A stretch of DNA of 64,000 nt from Paractinoplanes ovalisporus (GCF_016834655.1 NZ_JAENHP010000003.1:620001-684000), one strand, 5' to 3'. Positions 26,121-34,910 are shown, counted from the first letter of the stretch. The notes: generated by a model not told the origin, from the sequence alone. Numbers and translations: made by a program.

Positions 26121-27089
26121 ATGATGAGCGCACTGGGCACGGTCGACGAGCCGGCCTTCTCCGGGTTGGCCGAGCGGCACCGGCGCGAATTGCACGTGCA
26201 CTGCTACCGGATGCTCGGTTCGTTCGAGGATGCCGAGGACGCCGTGCAGGAGACGTTCCTGCGGGCCTGGCGGCGCCGGGAGACCGTTGAGGGCCGCTCG
26301 TCGTTCCGGGCCTGGCTGTACCGGATCGCCACCAACGCCTGCCTGGACCGGCTGGCCAAGGTCCGTCCCGACCCGGCCGTCGGCGGCGAGGTGCTGTGGT
26401 TGCAGCCCTACCCCGACCGGCTGCTCGACGAGCTGCCCGCCGCCGGCGCCGACGAGCCGGAGACGGTCGCCGTGGCCCGCGAGACGATCGAGCTGGCCTA
26501 CCTGGTCGCCGTCCAGCACCTGGCGCCGCGCCCGCGGGCCGTGCTGATCCTGCGCGACGTGCTCGGCTGGCGCGCCAAGGACGTGGCCGAGCTGCTGGGT
26601 GACTCGGTCAACTCGGTGAACAGCGCGCTGCAGCGGGCCCGCGCCGGCATGCGGGAGCATCTGCCCGCCGAGCGGCAGGACTGGACCGGCGCCGAGGAGG
26701 ACGCCGGAACTCGCGACCTGGTGCGCCGCTTCACCGAGGCGAGCGTGGCCTCGGACATCCCCGCCCTGGCGGCCATGCTCCGCGAGGATGTCCGCTGCTC
26801 GATGCCGCCCACGCCCGGCCTGTTCCTCGGCCGCGACGCCGTGGTGAAGGACTGGCGCGAGAGCGGCTTCGATGCGATGACGGGCCTGCGCGCGCTGCCC
26901 ACCGCGGTCAACCGCCAGCCCGCTCTGGCGTTCTACCACTGGCGCAAACGCGAGGGCGTCTACCTTCCGCTGACCCTGGACGTTCTGCGCATCACCGGTG
27001 GCGCCATCACCGAGATCACCACTTTCCACGCCGACCGTTTCGCCGGCCTGGACCTGCCGGAGAGCCTCGCACCGACCGGCACCGAGTAG
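26121..27089 (+). CDS. RNA polymerase sigma factor, SigG-type ECF with SnoaL-like C-terminal domain
   Basis: A 322-residue sigma-70 family protein. Region 2 (HCYRMLGSFEDAEDAVQETF) and region 4 (ILRDVLGWRAKDVAELLG, then SVNSALQRARA) are joined by the long linker of the SigG group. The last 120 residues form a SnoaL/NTF2-like domain (FTEASVASDIPALAAMLRED, then TFHADRF), which in such ECF factors replaces an anti-sigma factor. The start is MM at 26121, preceded by GAGG. The small membrane gene downstream may be its target or partner. Confidence 0.88.
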   Translation: MMSALGTVDEPAFSGLAERHRRELHVHCYRMLGSFEDAEDAVQETFLRAWRRRETVEGRSSFRAWLYRIATNACLDRLAKVRPDPAVGGEVLWLQPYPDRLLDELPAAGADEPETVAVARETIELAYLVAVQHLAPRPRAVLILRDVLGWRAKDVAELLGDSVNSVNSALQRARAGMREHLPAERQDWTGAEEDAGTRDLVRRFTEASVASDIPALAAMLREDVRCSMPPTPGLFLGRDAVVKDWRESGFDAMTGLRALPTAVNRQPALAFYHWRKREGVYLPLTLDVLRITGGAITEITTFHADRFAGLDLPESLAPTGTE

Positions 27090-27166
27090 CCACCCCACGA
27101 ACTCCCACAACGAACCGGCCGGCCGCGCATGCCCGCCGGCCGGTCGACGCACCCTGGAGGAGATCC

Positions 27167-27604
27167 ATGACCAGCACACCTGACACCGACATCGTCGCCC
27201 GCCCGGCCTCGCGCCGATATGGCGGCCTGGCGCTCACCGGTCTGGCGTCCGCGCTGGGTGCGGCGGTCGCCACCGCCCTCGCCGCCGCGCCGGCCGGTGC
27301 CCTCGGCGTCACTTTTGAGATCCCGGACGGCGGCGAGACCATCCCGGTGGCCGGCTTCGCCGTGGTGACCGCCTTCTTCTCGGTCGTGGGCGTCGTCATC
27401 GCGGCGGCCCTGCTCCGGTGGAGCGCGCGCCCCGCCGACCGGTTCCTCTGGACCGCGACGGCGTTGACCGCGCTCTCGCTGATCCCGCCGTTCCTGGCCG
27501 GGGCCGCCCCGGCCACCGTCGCCACGCTGATCGCCCTGCATCTGGTCGCCGCCGCCGTGATGATCCCCGCGCTGACCCGGGCCCTGCGCTCCCGCTCGGC
27601 CTGA
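27167..27604 (+). CDS. DUF6069-like small membrane protein
   Basis: A 145-residue protein with four hydrophobic segments after a short polar N-terminus (about residues 24-45, 60-84, 91-108, 115-135). The ATG follows GGAGGAGATCC, a strong ribosome site. The build and the repeated sigma-factor neighbourhood match the DUF6069 family of actinobacterial membrane proteins. Function unknown; co-regulation with the sigma factor is likely, with 77 bases between them. Confidence 0.75.
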   Translation: MTSTPDTDIVARPASRRYGGLALTGLASALGAAVATALAAAPAGALGVTFEIPDGGETIPVAGFAVVTAFFSVVGVVIAAALLRWSARPADRFLWTATALTALSLIPPFLAGAAPATVATLIALHLVAAAVMIPALTRALRSRSA

Positions 27605-27610
27605 GCCCGT

Positions 27611-28498
27611 CTACCCGACCGGCAACAAACCGGACCGCTTCCACAGGAGCTTCCCCGGCCCGTCGATCAGATCGAGATCGCCGAGAAAGGCGACCACCCG
27701 CTCCCCCGCCCAGCGAAGTGTCTCCCGAAAATGCGGGTTCTCCCGGGCCGCCCGCCACCCGTCGGCCGGCGCCACCCCGACCGACTTGTAGACCGCCGGG
27801 TGGATCAGCCGGGTCCCGCACAGATAGGCCGCCCGCCCGATGACCAGCTTGTCGAACATCAGCCGCCGGGAGCCGGCCGCCCGCACCTGACGGGCCAGCT
27901 CCTCGCGGGCATAGCGCACATGCCGGGCTTCCTCGACGACGTGGATCCGCGAGACCATGCGCACCAACGGCTGCACCTCGGACGACCCCATGGCCTCCCG
28001 CTGCAACGTATCCAGGATCTCCTCGCAGATCAGGATGGCCGCGAACATCCGCGGGCCGGTGGCGGTGGCCCCGATCCACTTGCCCAGGAAGGCGTTGACC
28101 CCCGCGGGCCGGTAGACCGGCGTGGACAGCTTGTCGATCATCTTGCCGAACATGACCGAGTGGCGGCATTCGTCGGCCACCTCGGTCAGCCCGTACTGGG
28201 CGTGGGCGGTCGTGGGGTCCTGACCGTAGTAGGACCGGATCAGCAACTGCATGAGGATCGTCTCGAACCAGATGCCCAGCCCGGCGATGCTGGCCGCCTC
28301 GTGCCGGGTCAACGTGATCCGCTGCTGCTCCGACAGCCCCGCCCAGATGGCCGTGCCATAGAGCGACGACCGCTGCGGGGGCACGTAGTAGAGGTCGGGG
28401 GCCAGGGGCGCATCCCAGTCGATCTCGACCGACGGGTCGTACGAGTGGGACGCGGACGCCCCCAGAAGGCGTTGAGCGGTGTGGTCGCGATCGGTCAC
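27611..28498 (-). CDS. AurF-like diiron oxygenase
   Basis: A 295-residue protein of the AurF/PABA N-oxygenase family. Diiron ligand motifs are visible: ETILMQLLIRS, ADECRHSVMFGKM, CEEILDTLQREAM and VVEEARHVRYAREEL, giving the Glu and His ligand set on a four-helix bundle. AurF oxidises arylamines to nitroarenes; relatives act on other substrates. It is divergent from the TetR-led monooxygenase operon and shares a 50-base promoter region with it, so it probably belongs to the same response. The substrate is not predictable. Confidence 0.85.
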   Translation of the reverse strand: MTDRDHTAQRLLGASASHSYDPSVEIDWDAPLAPDLYYVPPQRSSLYGTAIWAGLSEQQRITLTRHEAASIAGLGIWFETILMQLLIRSYYGQDPTTAHAQYGLTEVADECRHSVMFGKMIDKLSTPVYRPAGVNAFLGKWIGATATGPRMFAAILICEEILDTLQREAMGSSEVQPLVRMVSRIHVVEEARHVRYAREELARQVRAAGSRRLMFDKLVIGRAAYLCGTRLIHPAVYKSVGVAPADGWRAARENPHFRETLRWAGERVVAFLGDLDLIDGPGKLLWKRSGLLPVG

Positions 28499-28517
28499 GG
28501 AGCCTCCCAGGCTTGAC

Positions 28518-28532
28518 GTTACCGGCGGTAAC
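28518..28532. promoter_or_regulatory. Palindromic operator between the diiron and TetR genes
   Basis: GTTACC-GGC-GGTAAC is a perfect inverted repeat, with a further half-like GTTAC at 28534-28538. It overlaps a TTGACG element (28513-28518) and lies between the two divergent starts. Position and form fit the operator of the adjacent TetR protein. Confidence 0.65.
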
Positions 28533-28548
28533 AGTTACTTCTAGTACT

Positions 28549-29229
28549 GTGAAGCCGGACGAGGAACCCGTCAATACCGATGGCCGCCGCGGGCGTTGGG
28601 CCGGCCATCGTGAGCAGCGCCGATCCGAACTCACGGAGGCCGCGATCGACGCCATCCGGCAGCTCGGCCCCGAGGTCGGCATGGATGCGATCGCCGCCCA
28701 CGCCAAGGTCAGCAAGCCGGTCCTCTACCGCTATTTCGCCGACAAGTCGGAGCTGTGGCTGGCGGTCGGGCAGCGCTCGGGCGCCATGGTGCTCGACGCG
28801 ATCGTCCCGGCCGTGGCCGCCGTACGGGAGGAACGCGACGCGATCGGGGCCGCGATCGACGCCTACCTCGCCCACATCGCCGCCGACCCGAACCTCTACC
28901 AGTTCGTCGTGCACCAGCCCGACATCGCCCGGCATCGCGACGTGGTGGCCGACGTGGTCGACACGGTCGCCAGCGGCCTGGCCCGCATCTTCGGTGACCG
29001 GCTGCGGGCGCGGGGGCTCGACTCCGGGGCCGCGCTGCCCTGGGCGTACGGAGTCGTGGGTTATGTGCAGACGGTCGGCGACTGGTGGTTGCGGCAACAG
29101 CAGCCGATCAGCCGGGAGGCCCTCGGCGACTATCTGACCACGTTCCTGTGGGGCGGCGTCGCGGGTATCCAGCACGCGGCCGACATCCCCGGCGGCCTGG
29201 CCGCCTTCAGACGGGAGGCAGCAGAGTGA
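28549..29229 (+). CDS. TetR-family regulator
   Basis: A 226-residue regulator. The helix-turn-helix covers residues 24-70 (AAIDAIRQLGPEVGMDAIAA, then VSKPVLYRYFADKSEL), and the rest is a ligand-binding domain of the TetR_C type with DWWLRQQQPISREAL. The chosen GTG at 28549 leaves the palindromic operator outside the coding region; the in-frame codon at 28513 would put the operator inside the gene. It is the first gene of an operon with DUF4873, a monooxygenase, SDR and hydrolase, and should repress that operon and the divergent diiron gene. Confidence 0.88.
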   Translation: MKPDEEPVNTDGRRGRWAGHREQRRSELTEAAIDAIRQLGPEVGMDAIAAHAKVSKPVLYRYFADKSELWLAVGQRSGAMVLDAIVPAVAAVREERDAIGAAIDAYLAHIAADPNLYQFVVHQPDIARHRDVVADVVDTVASGLARIFGDRLRARGLDSGAALPWAYGVVGYVQTVGDWWLRQQQPISREALGDYLTTFLWGGVAGIQHAADIPGGLAAFRREAAE

Positions 29230-29504
29230 ACGACGAGGAGTACCGCGGGCCGGCGACGATCAGGATCGGCGAGCACCGGCACGCCGTCCAGATCCGCATG
29301 TCGGCCCGCTTCGAGCCGATCGAGGGGCGTTTCCGCTGGGCCGGCCGCACCGGTCCCGACCCGTCCCTGCACGAGCAGGTGACCCGGGGGCTCCGGGAGG
29401 CCGAGCTGGCCGTCACGAGCGACGCCCGGGTCCGGCTGAGCGAACCCGACCCCTGGGGCGGCGTACGCCTGGACGGAACCGGCACCCCGCCGTGGTTCCG
29501 ATGA
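29226..29504 (+). CDS. DUF4873 protein
   Basis: A 92-residue protein starting at a GTG overlapping the TetR stop (GTGA). It has EYRGPATIRIGEHRHAVQIR, then FRWAGRT and DPWGGVRLDGTGTPP, the pattern of DUF4873. That domain is found alone or fused to the C-terminus of FAD monooxygenases. Here it is a separate gene whose end overlaps the monooxygenase start, so the two proteins probably act together. Confidence 0.85.
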   Translation: MNDEEYRGPATIRIGEHRHAVQIRMSARFEPIEGRFRWAGRTGPDPSLHEQVTRGLREAELAVTSDARVRLSEPDPWGGVRLDGTGTPPWFR

Positions 29505-30940
29505 CGACCAGCCACCACGACGTCCTCATCATCGGCGCCGGCCTGAGCGGGATCGGTGCGGCCTGGCGCCTGCAGGAGGCGTTCCCGGCCAAGACGTACG
29601 CGATCCTGGAATCCCGCGACGCGATCGGCGGCACCTGGGACCTGTTCCGCTATCCCGGCGTGCGCTCGGACTCCGACATGTTCACGCTCAGCTACCCGTT
29701 CCGGCCGTGGGTCGACACGCAGTCGCTCGCGTCCGGCGAGAAGATCCGCCAGTACATCCAGGACACCGCCGACGAGGGCGGCATCACCGCGCACATCCGC
29801 TTCGGCGCCAAGGTGGTCGCCGCCGACTGGTCGACGCCCGACTCGCGCTGGACCGTCCGGCTGGCCGACGGCACGACCATGACCTGCGACTTCCTGTACG
29901 CCTGCGCGGGCTATTACTCGTACGAGGGCGGCTATCAGCCCGACTTCCCGGGCGCCGCCGATTTCCGGGGCCGCCTGGTCCACCCGCAGTCGTGGCCGGC
30001 CGACCTGGACCACCGGGGCAAGCGCGTCGTCGTGATCGGCAGCGGCGCCACCGCCGTGACCCTGGTGCCCGCGATGGCCCCGGACGCCGCCCACGTGACC
30101 ATGCTGCAGCGCTCCCCCAGCTATCTGACCGCGCTGCCCCCACGCGACGTGGTCGCCGCCGCCCTGCGCCGCGCGCTGCCCCCGAAGGCCGCCAGCGCCG
30201 CCGCCCGCACCAAGAACGTGCTGCTCACCCAGACCTTCTACCAGCTCGCCCGGCGCCGCCCGGAACGCATCCGCCGGTTCCTGCGCCGGATGGCGGTCCG
30301 TGGCATCGGTGACGCCGAGTATGTGGACAAGCATTTCCGGCCCTCGTACGACCCGTGGGACCAGCGGCTCTGCGTGATCCCCGGCGGTGACCTGTGGGCC
30401 GAGATCCGCTCCGGGCGGGCCTCGGTGGTGACCGACCACATCGACCGGTTCGTGCCCGAAGGCATCCGCCTGGCCGGTGGCGACGTGCTGGAGGCCGACA
30501 TCGTGGTCTCGGCGACCGGTCTGCGGCTCGTCCCGATCGGCGGCGTGCGGGTGTCGGTCGACGGCGAGCCCGTCCGCATCGGTGAGAAGGCCGCCTACCG
30601 CGGGCTCATGCTCAGCGGCGTACCGAATCTGGCCTACTGCATCGGCTATGTGAACGCCTCGTGGACGCTGCGCGCCGACCTCTCCCACCGGTACGTGGTG
30701 CGGCTGCTGCGCCACATGGACCGCCACCGGCTCGCGGTCGCCACGCCGGGCACCCCGGACGGCACCGGACGACCCCTGCTCGACCTGTCGTCGGGTTACG
30801 TGCAGCGGGCGCTCGACATCTTCCCGCGGCAGGGCGACAAGGCGCCGTGGATCGTACGGCAGAACTACCTGCGGGACGTGTTCACCACTCCCCGGGCCGA
30901 CGTCACCCGCGACATGACCTTCGAGGAGGCCCGTTCATGA
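29501..30940 (+). CDS. Baeyer-Villiger-type FAD monooxygenase
   Basis: A 479-residue flavoprotein monooxygenase. It has the FAD dinucleotide motif GAGLSG (12-17), ILESRDAIGGTWDLFRYPGV typical of the class, the Baeyer-Villiger fingerprint FRGRLVHPQSWP (155-166) matching FxGxxxHxxxWP exactly, and the NADPH motif GSGATA (180-185). It should insert oxygen next to a ketone to make an ester or lactone. The ATG overlaps the DUF4873 stop. The SDR and hydrolase downstream could supply the ketone and cleave the ester. Confidence 0.9.
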   Translation: MTTSHHDVLIIGAGLSGIGAAWRLQEAFPAKTYAILESRDAIGGTWDLFRYPGVRSDSDMFTLSYPFRPWVDTQSLASGEKIRQYIQDTADEGGITAHIRFGAKVVAADWSTPDSRWTVRLADGTTMTCDFLYACAGYYSYEGGYQPDFPGAADFRGRLVHPQSWPADLDHRGKRVVVIGSGATAVTLVPAMAPDAAHVTMLQRSPSYLTALPPRDVVAAALRRALPPKAASAAARTKNVLLTQTFYQLARRRPERIRRFLRRMAVRGIGDAEYVDKHFRPSYDPWDQRLCVIPGGDLWAEIRSGRASVVTDHIDRFVPEGIRLAGGDVLEADIVVSATGLRLVPIGGVRVSVDGEPVRIGEKAAYRGLMLSGVPNLAYCIGYVNASWTLRADLSHRYVVRLLRHMDRHRLAVATPGTPDGTGRPLLDLSSGYVQRALDIFPRQGDKAPWIVRQNYLRDVFTTPRADVTRDMTFEEARS

Positions 30941-31977
30941 TTCCCGCCTACCCGTTCGCCGGCCGGACCGCCGTGCTGACCGGCGCGGCCAGCGGCATCG
31001 GCGAACAGCTCGCTTACGGGCTGGCCGTGCGCGGCAGCCATCTGGTGCTGGTCGACGTCGACGCCACGCGTCTGAGCCCGGTCGCGGACCGGATCCGGGC
31101 TGCGCATCCGGCCCTCGACGTCACCCCGATCGTCGCCGACCTGGCCGACCGCGCCCAGGTCGACGGGGTCGCGACCCAGGTGCTCGCGGATCATCCGGCG
31201 ATCGGCCTGCTGATCAACAACGCCGGGATCGCGCTGGGCGGCCGGTTCGACCAGGTGACGGTCGACGAGTTCGAGGCCGTCATGAACGTGAACTTCCGCG
31301 CCCCGATGCTGCTGACGCACGCGCTGCTGCCGGCGCTGACGGCCACCCCGGGCGGCCACCTGGTCAACATGTCGAGCCTGTTCGGGCTGATTTCCCCGTA
31401 CGGCCAGAGCGCCTACTCGGCCTCGAAGTTCGCGCTGCGCGGGCTGAGCCAGGTGCTGCGGGCCGAACTCGCCGAGAACGGAGTCGGGGTGACGACCGTG
31501 CATCCCGGCGGCATCCGGACGCGGATCGCGGAGAGCGCACGGGTCGGCAGCGGCGTGCCCGCCTCGGACATCGAACCGCACAAGCGGCTGTTCGCGGCGT
31601 TGCTGACATTCCCGCCCGAGAAGGCGGCGCAGCAGATCCTGGACGCGGTCGCCCGCCGTAAGGCCCGGCTGCTGATCGCGAGCAGCGCCAAGATCCCCGA
31701 CCTGCTGGCCCGGGTGGCGCCGGTCTCGCACGACCGGATTTTGCAGGCGCTGACGAACGCGGTGGGCGGCCGTTCCCGCAGCTCTGCTTCCCGCGCCTCG
31801 GCCGCCCGTGGCTCCGCTTCCCGCAGCTCTGCTTCCCGCGCCTCGGCCGCCCGTGGCTCCGCTTCCCGTGACTCGGCCTCCCGCGGCTCCGCTTCCCGTG
31901 ACTCGGCTTCCCGCGGCTCCGCTTCCCGTGACTCCGTTTCCCGGGGCGAGGCGCGACCGGGTGAGGCGCCGTGGTGA
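30937..31977 (+). CDS. Short-chain dehydrogenase/reductase with a long Ser/Arg-repeat tail
   Basis: A 346-residue protein. Residues 1-278 are a classical SDR: TGAASGIG (15-22), NNAG, the catalytic Ser in VNMSSLFG and YSASK. The last 68 residues are a low-complexity tail of repeats such as SSASRASAARGSASR (twice) and DSASRGSASR, ending GEARPGEAPW. The tail is encoded by tandem DNA repeats. It likely oxidises a secondary alcohol or reduces a ketone in the monooxygenase pathway. The tail has no known role and is positively charged and probably disordered. Confidence 0.88.
   Translation: MIPAYPFAGRTAVLTGAASGIGEQLAYGLAVRGSHLVLVDVDATRLSPVADRIRAAHPALDVTPIVADLADRAQVDGVATQVLADHPAIGLLINNAGIALGGRFDQVTVDEFEAVMNVNFRAPMLLTHALLPALTATPGGHLVNMSSLFGLISPYGQSAYSASKFALRGLSQVLRAELAENGVGVTTVHPGGIRTRIAESARVGSGVPASDIEPHKRLFAALLTFPPEKAAQQILDAVARRKARLLIASSAKIPDLLARVAPVSHDRILQALTNAVGGRSRSSASRASAARGSASRSSASRASAARGSASRDSASRGSASRDSASRGSASRDSVSRGEARPGEAPW
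31777..31956 (+). repeat. In-frame tandem repeats in the SDR gene
   Basis: A 45-base unit occurs twice (31777-31821 and 31822-31866), followed by a 30-base unit occurring twice (31867-31896 and 31897-31926) and a diverged third copy. All keep frame. Copies differ by single bases, so the expansion is recent. Spacers are absent, so it is not a CRISPR. Confidence 0.9.
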
Positions 31978-32816
31978 GCTGGGCCGAAGTCGGTGGCCGG
32001 CGCCTCCGCTACGAGGTCAGCGGCCCCGAGGAGGCGCCACCGATCGTCATGCTGCACGGCATCGGCCGGAGCCTGGAGGACTGGGAACCGCAGCGCCCCC
32101 TCCTCTCCGGCGACCACCGCGTGATCACCCTGGACATGCCCGGCTTCGGCCTCTCCGAGCGGCTACCCGCGCCCGTCAGCCTGGCCGGCCTGGCCGACGC
32201 GGTGTGGGCGGCGCTCGACCGGCTGGGCGTGGACCGCCCGGTGCATCTGATGGGCAACTCGCTCGGCGGTGCCGTGTCGATGCGGATGGTCGCCGACCAC
32301 CCCGACCGCGTGTCCACGCTGACCCTGGCCAACAGCGCCGGCTTCGGCCCGGAGGTCACGTTCGCGCTGCGGATCCTGGCCGTCCCGCTGCTGGGACGTT
32401 CCCTGCTGCGCCGCATCGACCCCCGCTCGGCCCGGCGGATCGAGCGGTCCATCTTCTTCGACCGCGCCCACGTCACCGACGAGCGCGTCGCCATGGCCGT
32501 CCGGATCGGCCGGCAACCCGACTTCGCCGCGGTCTATCTGGAAACGGCTCGCGCGCTGGGCGGCTTCCGGGGAGTGGCTGCCGGTTGGCGTGGCGAGCTG
32601 CTGCCCCGGGTGGCCGCCGCCCGCAGACCCACCATGATCGTGTGGGGCGAACGCGACCTGATCCTCCCGGCGACACATCTGGCGGCGGCGCGCACCCTTC
32701 TCCCGTACGCGCAAACGCATCTCTTCCCCGACACCGGTCACATGCCCCAGCTCGAGCGCCCCGGCGAGTTCGCCGCCCTGGTCCGCCCGCTGCTGGCCGG
32801 GGTCACCGCCGGTTAG
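31974..32816 (+). CDS. Alpha/beta hydrolase
   Basis: A 280-residue hydrolase: VMLHGIGRSLEDW (oxyanion region), nucleophile elbow GNSLGG, acid in WGERDLI and a His in PDTGHMPQLERP. Two GTG codons (31971 and 31974) are possible starts; the second overlaps the SDR stop. As last gene of the operon it could hydrolyse the ester or lactone formed by the Baeyer-Villiger enzyme. It overlaps the convergent cupin gene by 14 bases. Confidence 0.88.
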   Translation: MSWAEVGGRRLRYEVSGPEEAPPIVMLHGIGRSLEDWEPQRPLLSGDHRVITLDMPGFGLSERLPAPVSLAGLADAVWAALDRLGVDRPVHLMGNSLGGAVSMRMVADHPDRVSTLTLANSAGFGPEVTFALRILAVPLLGRSLLRRIDPRSARRIERSIFFDRAHVTDERVAMAVRIGRQPDFAAVYLETARALGGFRGVAAGWRGELLPRVAAARRPTMIVWGERDLILPATHLAAARTLLPYAQTHLFPDTGHMPQLERPGEFAALVRPLLAGVTAG

Positions 32817-33144
32817 GTTCCAGCCCCGGCTTCTCCATGACCACCAGCACCAGATCCGCCTCCGCGCGGGTGGTGTGTTCCTCACCCGCCCGCCAGAACA
32901 CCGCCTGCCCCGCACCGACCGGCTGCCACCGCTCATCGCCGCCGCACACCGTCCCGTGCCCCGCCGCCACAAACATGATCTGCTCGACCGGCGCCGGGTG
33001 CCGTCCGATCTCCCCGCCCGCCGCCACCCGCAGCACGGTGACCGCCAGTTCGTCCGCCCTGACCACGGCCTTGGCCGTCAGACCCCGGCTCCCGTACGCC
33101 TCGACGGACCGTCCCACCTCGGGCCCGAAGTCCACAATCTCCAC
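32803..33144 (-). CDS. Cupin-domain protein
   Basis: A 113-residue single cupin. The metal-binding motif 1 appears as GGEIGRHPAPVEQIMFVAAG, with the usual second His replaced by Pro-Val. Motif 2 is GAGQAVFWRAGEEHTT, with the conserved His near its end. Such small cupins bind a metal or a sugar and often act as sensors or isomerases. It follows the LysR gene by 13 bases on the same strand, and the two may be co-transcribed. Confidence 0.78.
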   Translation of the reverse strand: MEIVDFGPEVGRSVEAYGSRGLTAKAVVRADELAVTVLRVAAGGEIGRHPAPVEQIMFVAAGHGTVCGGDERWQPVGAGQAVFWRAGEEHTTRAEADLVLVVMEKPGLEPNRR

Positions 33145-33157
33145 CGTCGACCGCCCC

Positions 33158-34063
33158 TCATCCTCGCTGCGGCAAGACCCCGGCCGCGGCCTCCCGCAAC
33201 GCGCCCAGAACCGCGACGACGGCCGGCGCCTCGGCCGCCGTGGCCCGGGTGGCGGTGAAGATCGTCCGCTGCAGACGTTCCTCCCGCAAGGGCCGGGCCC
33301 GGATCTGCGGCAACGCCGTGGTCACCAGCGCCGGCAGCAGGGCCACGGCCTTCCCCGAGGCGACGAGCGCCCCCAGGATGAGCCCGTCGTCGCTGCGGTG
33401 CTGGACGCGCGGTTCGAACCCACCGAGGCGGTTGCACACGTTACGCAGCACGGAATCCAGCGATGTCCCGCGGTTCCCGGTGGCCCACGCGACCTCCTCG
33501 AAGGCGGCCAGCGGCGCCGAGGCGAGCGGGTGCTCCGGATGCACGGCGATCAGCACGTCCTCGCGCACCAGGTCGTGCCGGGTGATGTCACGCTGCCGGG
33601 CGACCGGCACCGGGTCGTACTCGATGCCGACGACCAGATCGACCGCCCGCGCCCGCAGATCCTCCAGGGCCGGCGCGGTCTCCCGCTGATAGACCTCGAC
33701 CTGCAGCTCCGGCGCGGTGACGGCGAGCCGTTCCAGGGTCACGGGCAGAAGCGCGAGGGCCGGTGTCTGCACCATCCCCAGACGCAGCCGCCCGCGCGGC
33801 GTATCGCTGACGGCGGCCAGCTCGGCCCGGACCGACTCGTCGGCCGCGATCGCCTCCGCCGCGTACGCCGCCAGCCGGACGCCGGCCGGAGTGAGCTCGA
33901 CGTTGCGTCCCACGCGGCGCAGCAGCTTCACCCCCGCCTCCCGCTCGAGCTGGGCCAACTGCACCGACACGCTCGACGGGCTGTAGGAAAGCGCCTCCGC
34001 GACCGCGGCCACCGTGCCGAGCCGGGCCAGCTGATCGAACAGCCGAAGACGACGGAGCTCCAT
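33158..34063 (-). CDS. LysR-family regulator
   Basis: A 301-residue regulator. The N-terminal winged helix (RLFDQLARLGTVAAVAEALS, then SPSSVSVQLAQLEREAGVKL) is followed by a periplasmic-binding-like effector domain. The target is probably the divergent membrane protein gene; an inverted repeat with the LysR spacing lies between the two. Length is normal. Confidence 0.9.
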   Translation of the reverse strand: MELRRLRLFDQLARLGTVAAVAEALSYSPSSVSVQLAQLEREAGVKLLRRVGRNVELTPAGVRLAAYAAEAIAADESVRAELAAVSDTPRGRLRLGMVQTPALALLPVTLERLAVTAPELQVEVYQRETAPALEDLRARAVDLVVGIEYDPVPVARQRDITRHDLVREDVLIAVHPEHPLASAPLAAFEEVAWATGNRGTSLDSVLRNVCNRLGGFEPRVQHRSDDGLILGALVASGKAVALLPALVTTALPQIRARPLREERLQRTIFTATRATAAEAPAVVAVLGALREAAAGVLPQRG

Positions 34064-34085
34064 CGTTCGGATTCTTCCACGGTTT

Positions 34086-34100
34086 CACGTCGAAAACGTG
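34086..34100. promoter_or_regulatory. LysR-type inverted repeat
   Basis: CACGT, five bases, ACGTG: a palindrome in the LysR T-N11-A style, 23 bases before the LysR start and 40 before the divergent ATG. It overlaps an upstream GTG of the membrane gene, which argues for the later start of that gene. Confidence 0.5.
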
Positions 34101-34139
34101 CGCTGGTCCCGAACGGTTTCCTCCGACACCGTGGAGGAC

Positions 34140-34910
34140 ATGCTCCTGGTTCCCCTACTCATCGCCCCCGCCGTGATGGTGGCGGTCGCGTTCGTCGAAC
34201 GACGGCTGGGCCCGTCCGCGGCCGGTTGGACGGCCGCCCTGCCGGTCTCGCTCGCCGTCTCCGTCGTGGCCGTAGCCGTAGACATGACTCCACAGGCGGC
34301 CGCCTCGCTCGCCCTGAGCGCGGCCACCCACGTGCCGGCGCAGGTAGCTTTCGCGGTGGTCTCCGCCCACGTCCTGCGCCGCCGAGGCTTGACTTCCGGC
34401 CTGAACGCAGGCGCCCTGGCCTACGTCGCCGGCTCGTTCCTGCCCGGCCCGGTGGCCTTGGCGCTCGCGGTCGTGGCACTCGTGGCCGGCCCGCGGCTGA
34501 TGCCCACCGCCCGGCCGCTGCGGCCCGCGCCCCGGCACTGGTCGTCCACCGTCCTGACCTGCCTGAGCGCAACCGCGATGGTCGGCACGGTGATGCTGTG
34601 CGCCCGGCTCGCCGATCCCATTTTCGCCGGCGGGGTAGCCGCATTCCCCACCATGTGCGCCACGGTGACCGTGGTCGCCGTGACCCGGGACGGCCCCGCC
34701 GCCGGAGCGCAGACCTTGACCGGCCTCGTCCGCAGCCTGCCCTGCTACCTGGCCTTCTGCCTGGTCGTCGCCCTCTCCGCCCCGCTGACCGGCGTAGCTT
34801 CCGCCGGCCTCGGCCTGCTCGCCGCCCTGGGCGCGGCCGCCGTCACTTGGAGGTTCGTCCCGAAGGCCGCCCCCGCCCCGTTCGTCTCTCACGCGGAGGC
34901 ATTGGGGTGA
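34140..34910 (+). CDS. Multi-pass membrane protein, function unknown
   Basis: A 256-residue protein with about eight hydrophobic segments, starting MLLVPLLIAPAVMVAVAFVERR. GGAGG sits only two bases before the ATG, so a start at the GTG at 34131 or 34098 cannot be excluded. No transporter motif is recognised. It is divergent from a LysR gene, the usual arrangement for a regulated exporter or permease. A stem-loop follows its stop codon. Confidence 0.7.
   Translation: MLLVPLLIAPAVMVAVAFVERRLGPSAAGWTAALPVSLAVSVVAVAVDMTPQAAASLALSAATHVPAQVAFAVVSAHVLRRRGLTSGLNAGALAYVAGSFLPGPVALALAVVALVAGPRLMPTARPLRPAPRHWSSTVLTCLSATAMVGTVMLCARLADPIFAGGVAAFPTMCATVTVVAVTRDGPAAGAQTLTGLVRSLPCYLAFCLVVALSAPLTGVASAGLGLLAALGAAAVTWRFVPKAAPAPFVSHAEALG

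Noticed and set aside
23457-27179. Very long open frame on the minus strand
   Set aside because: Antisense to the E1, M50, esterase and sigma genes; rich in Gly, Val, Arg and Gln with no domain; a product of high GC codon bias.
31777-31956. Repeated block that could look like a CRISPR array
   Set aside because: Units abut without spacers, differ in length (45 and 30 bases) and keep a reading frame inside the SDR gene.
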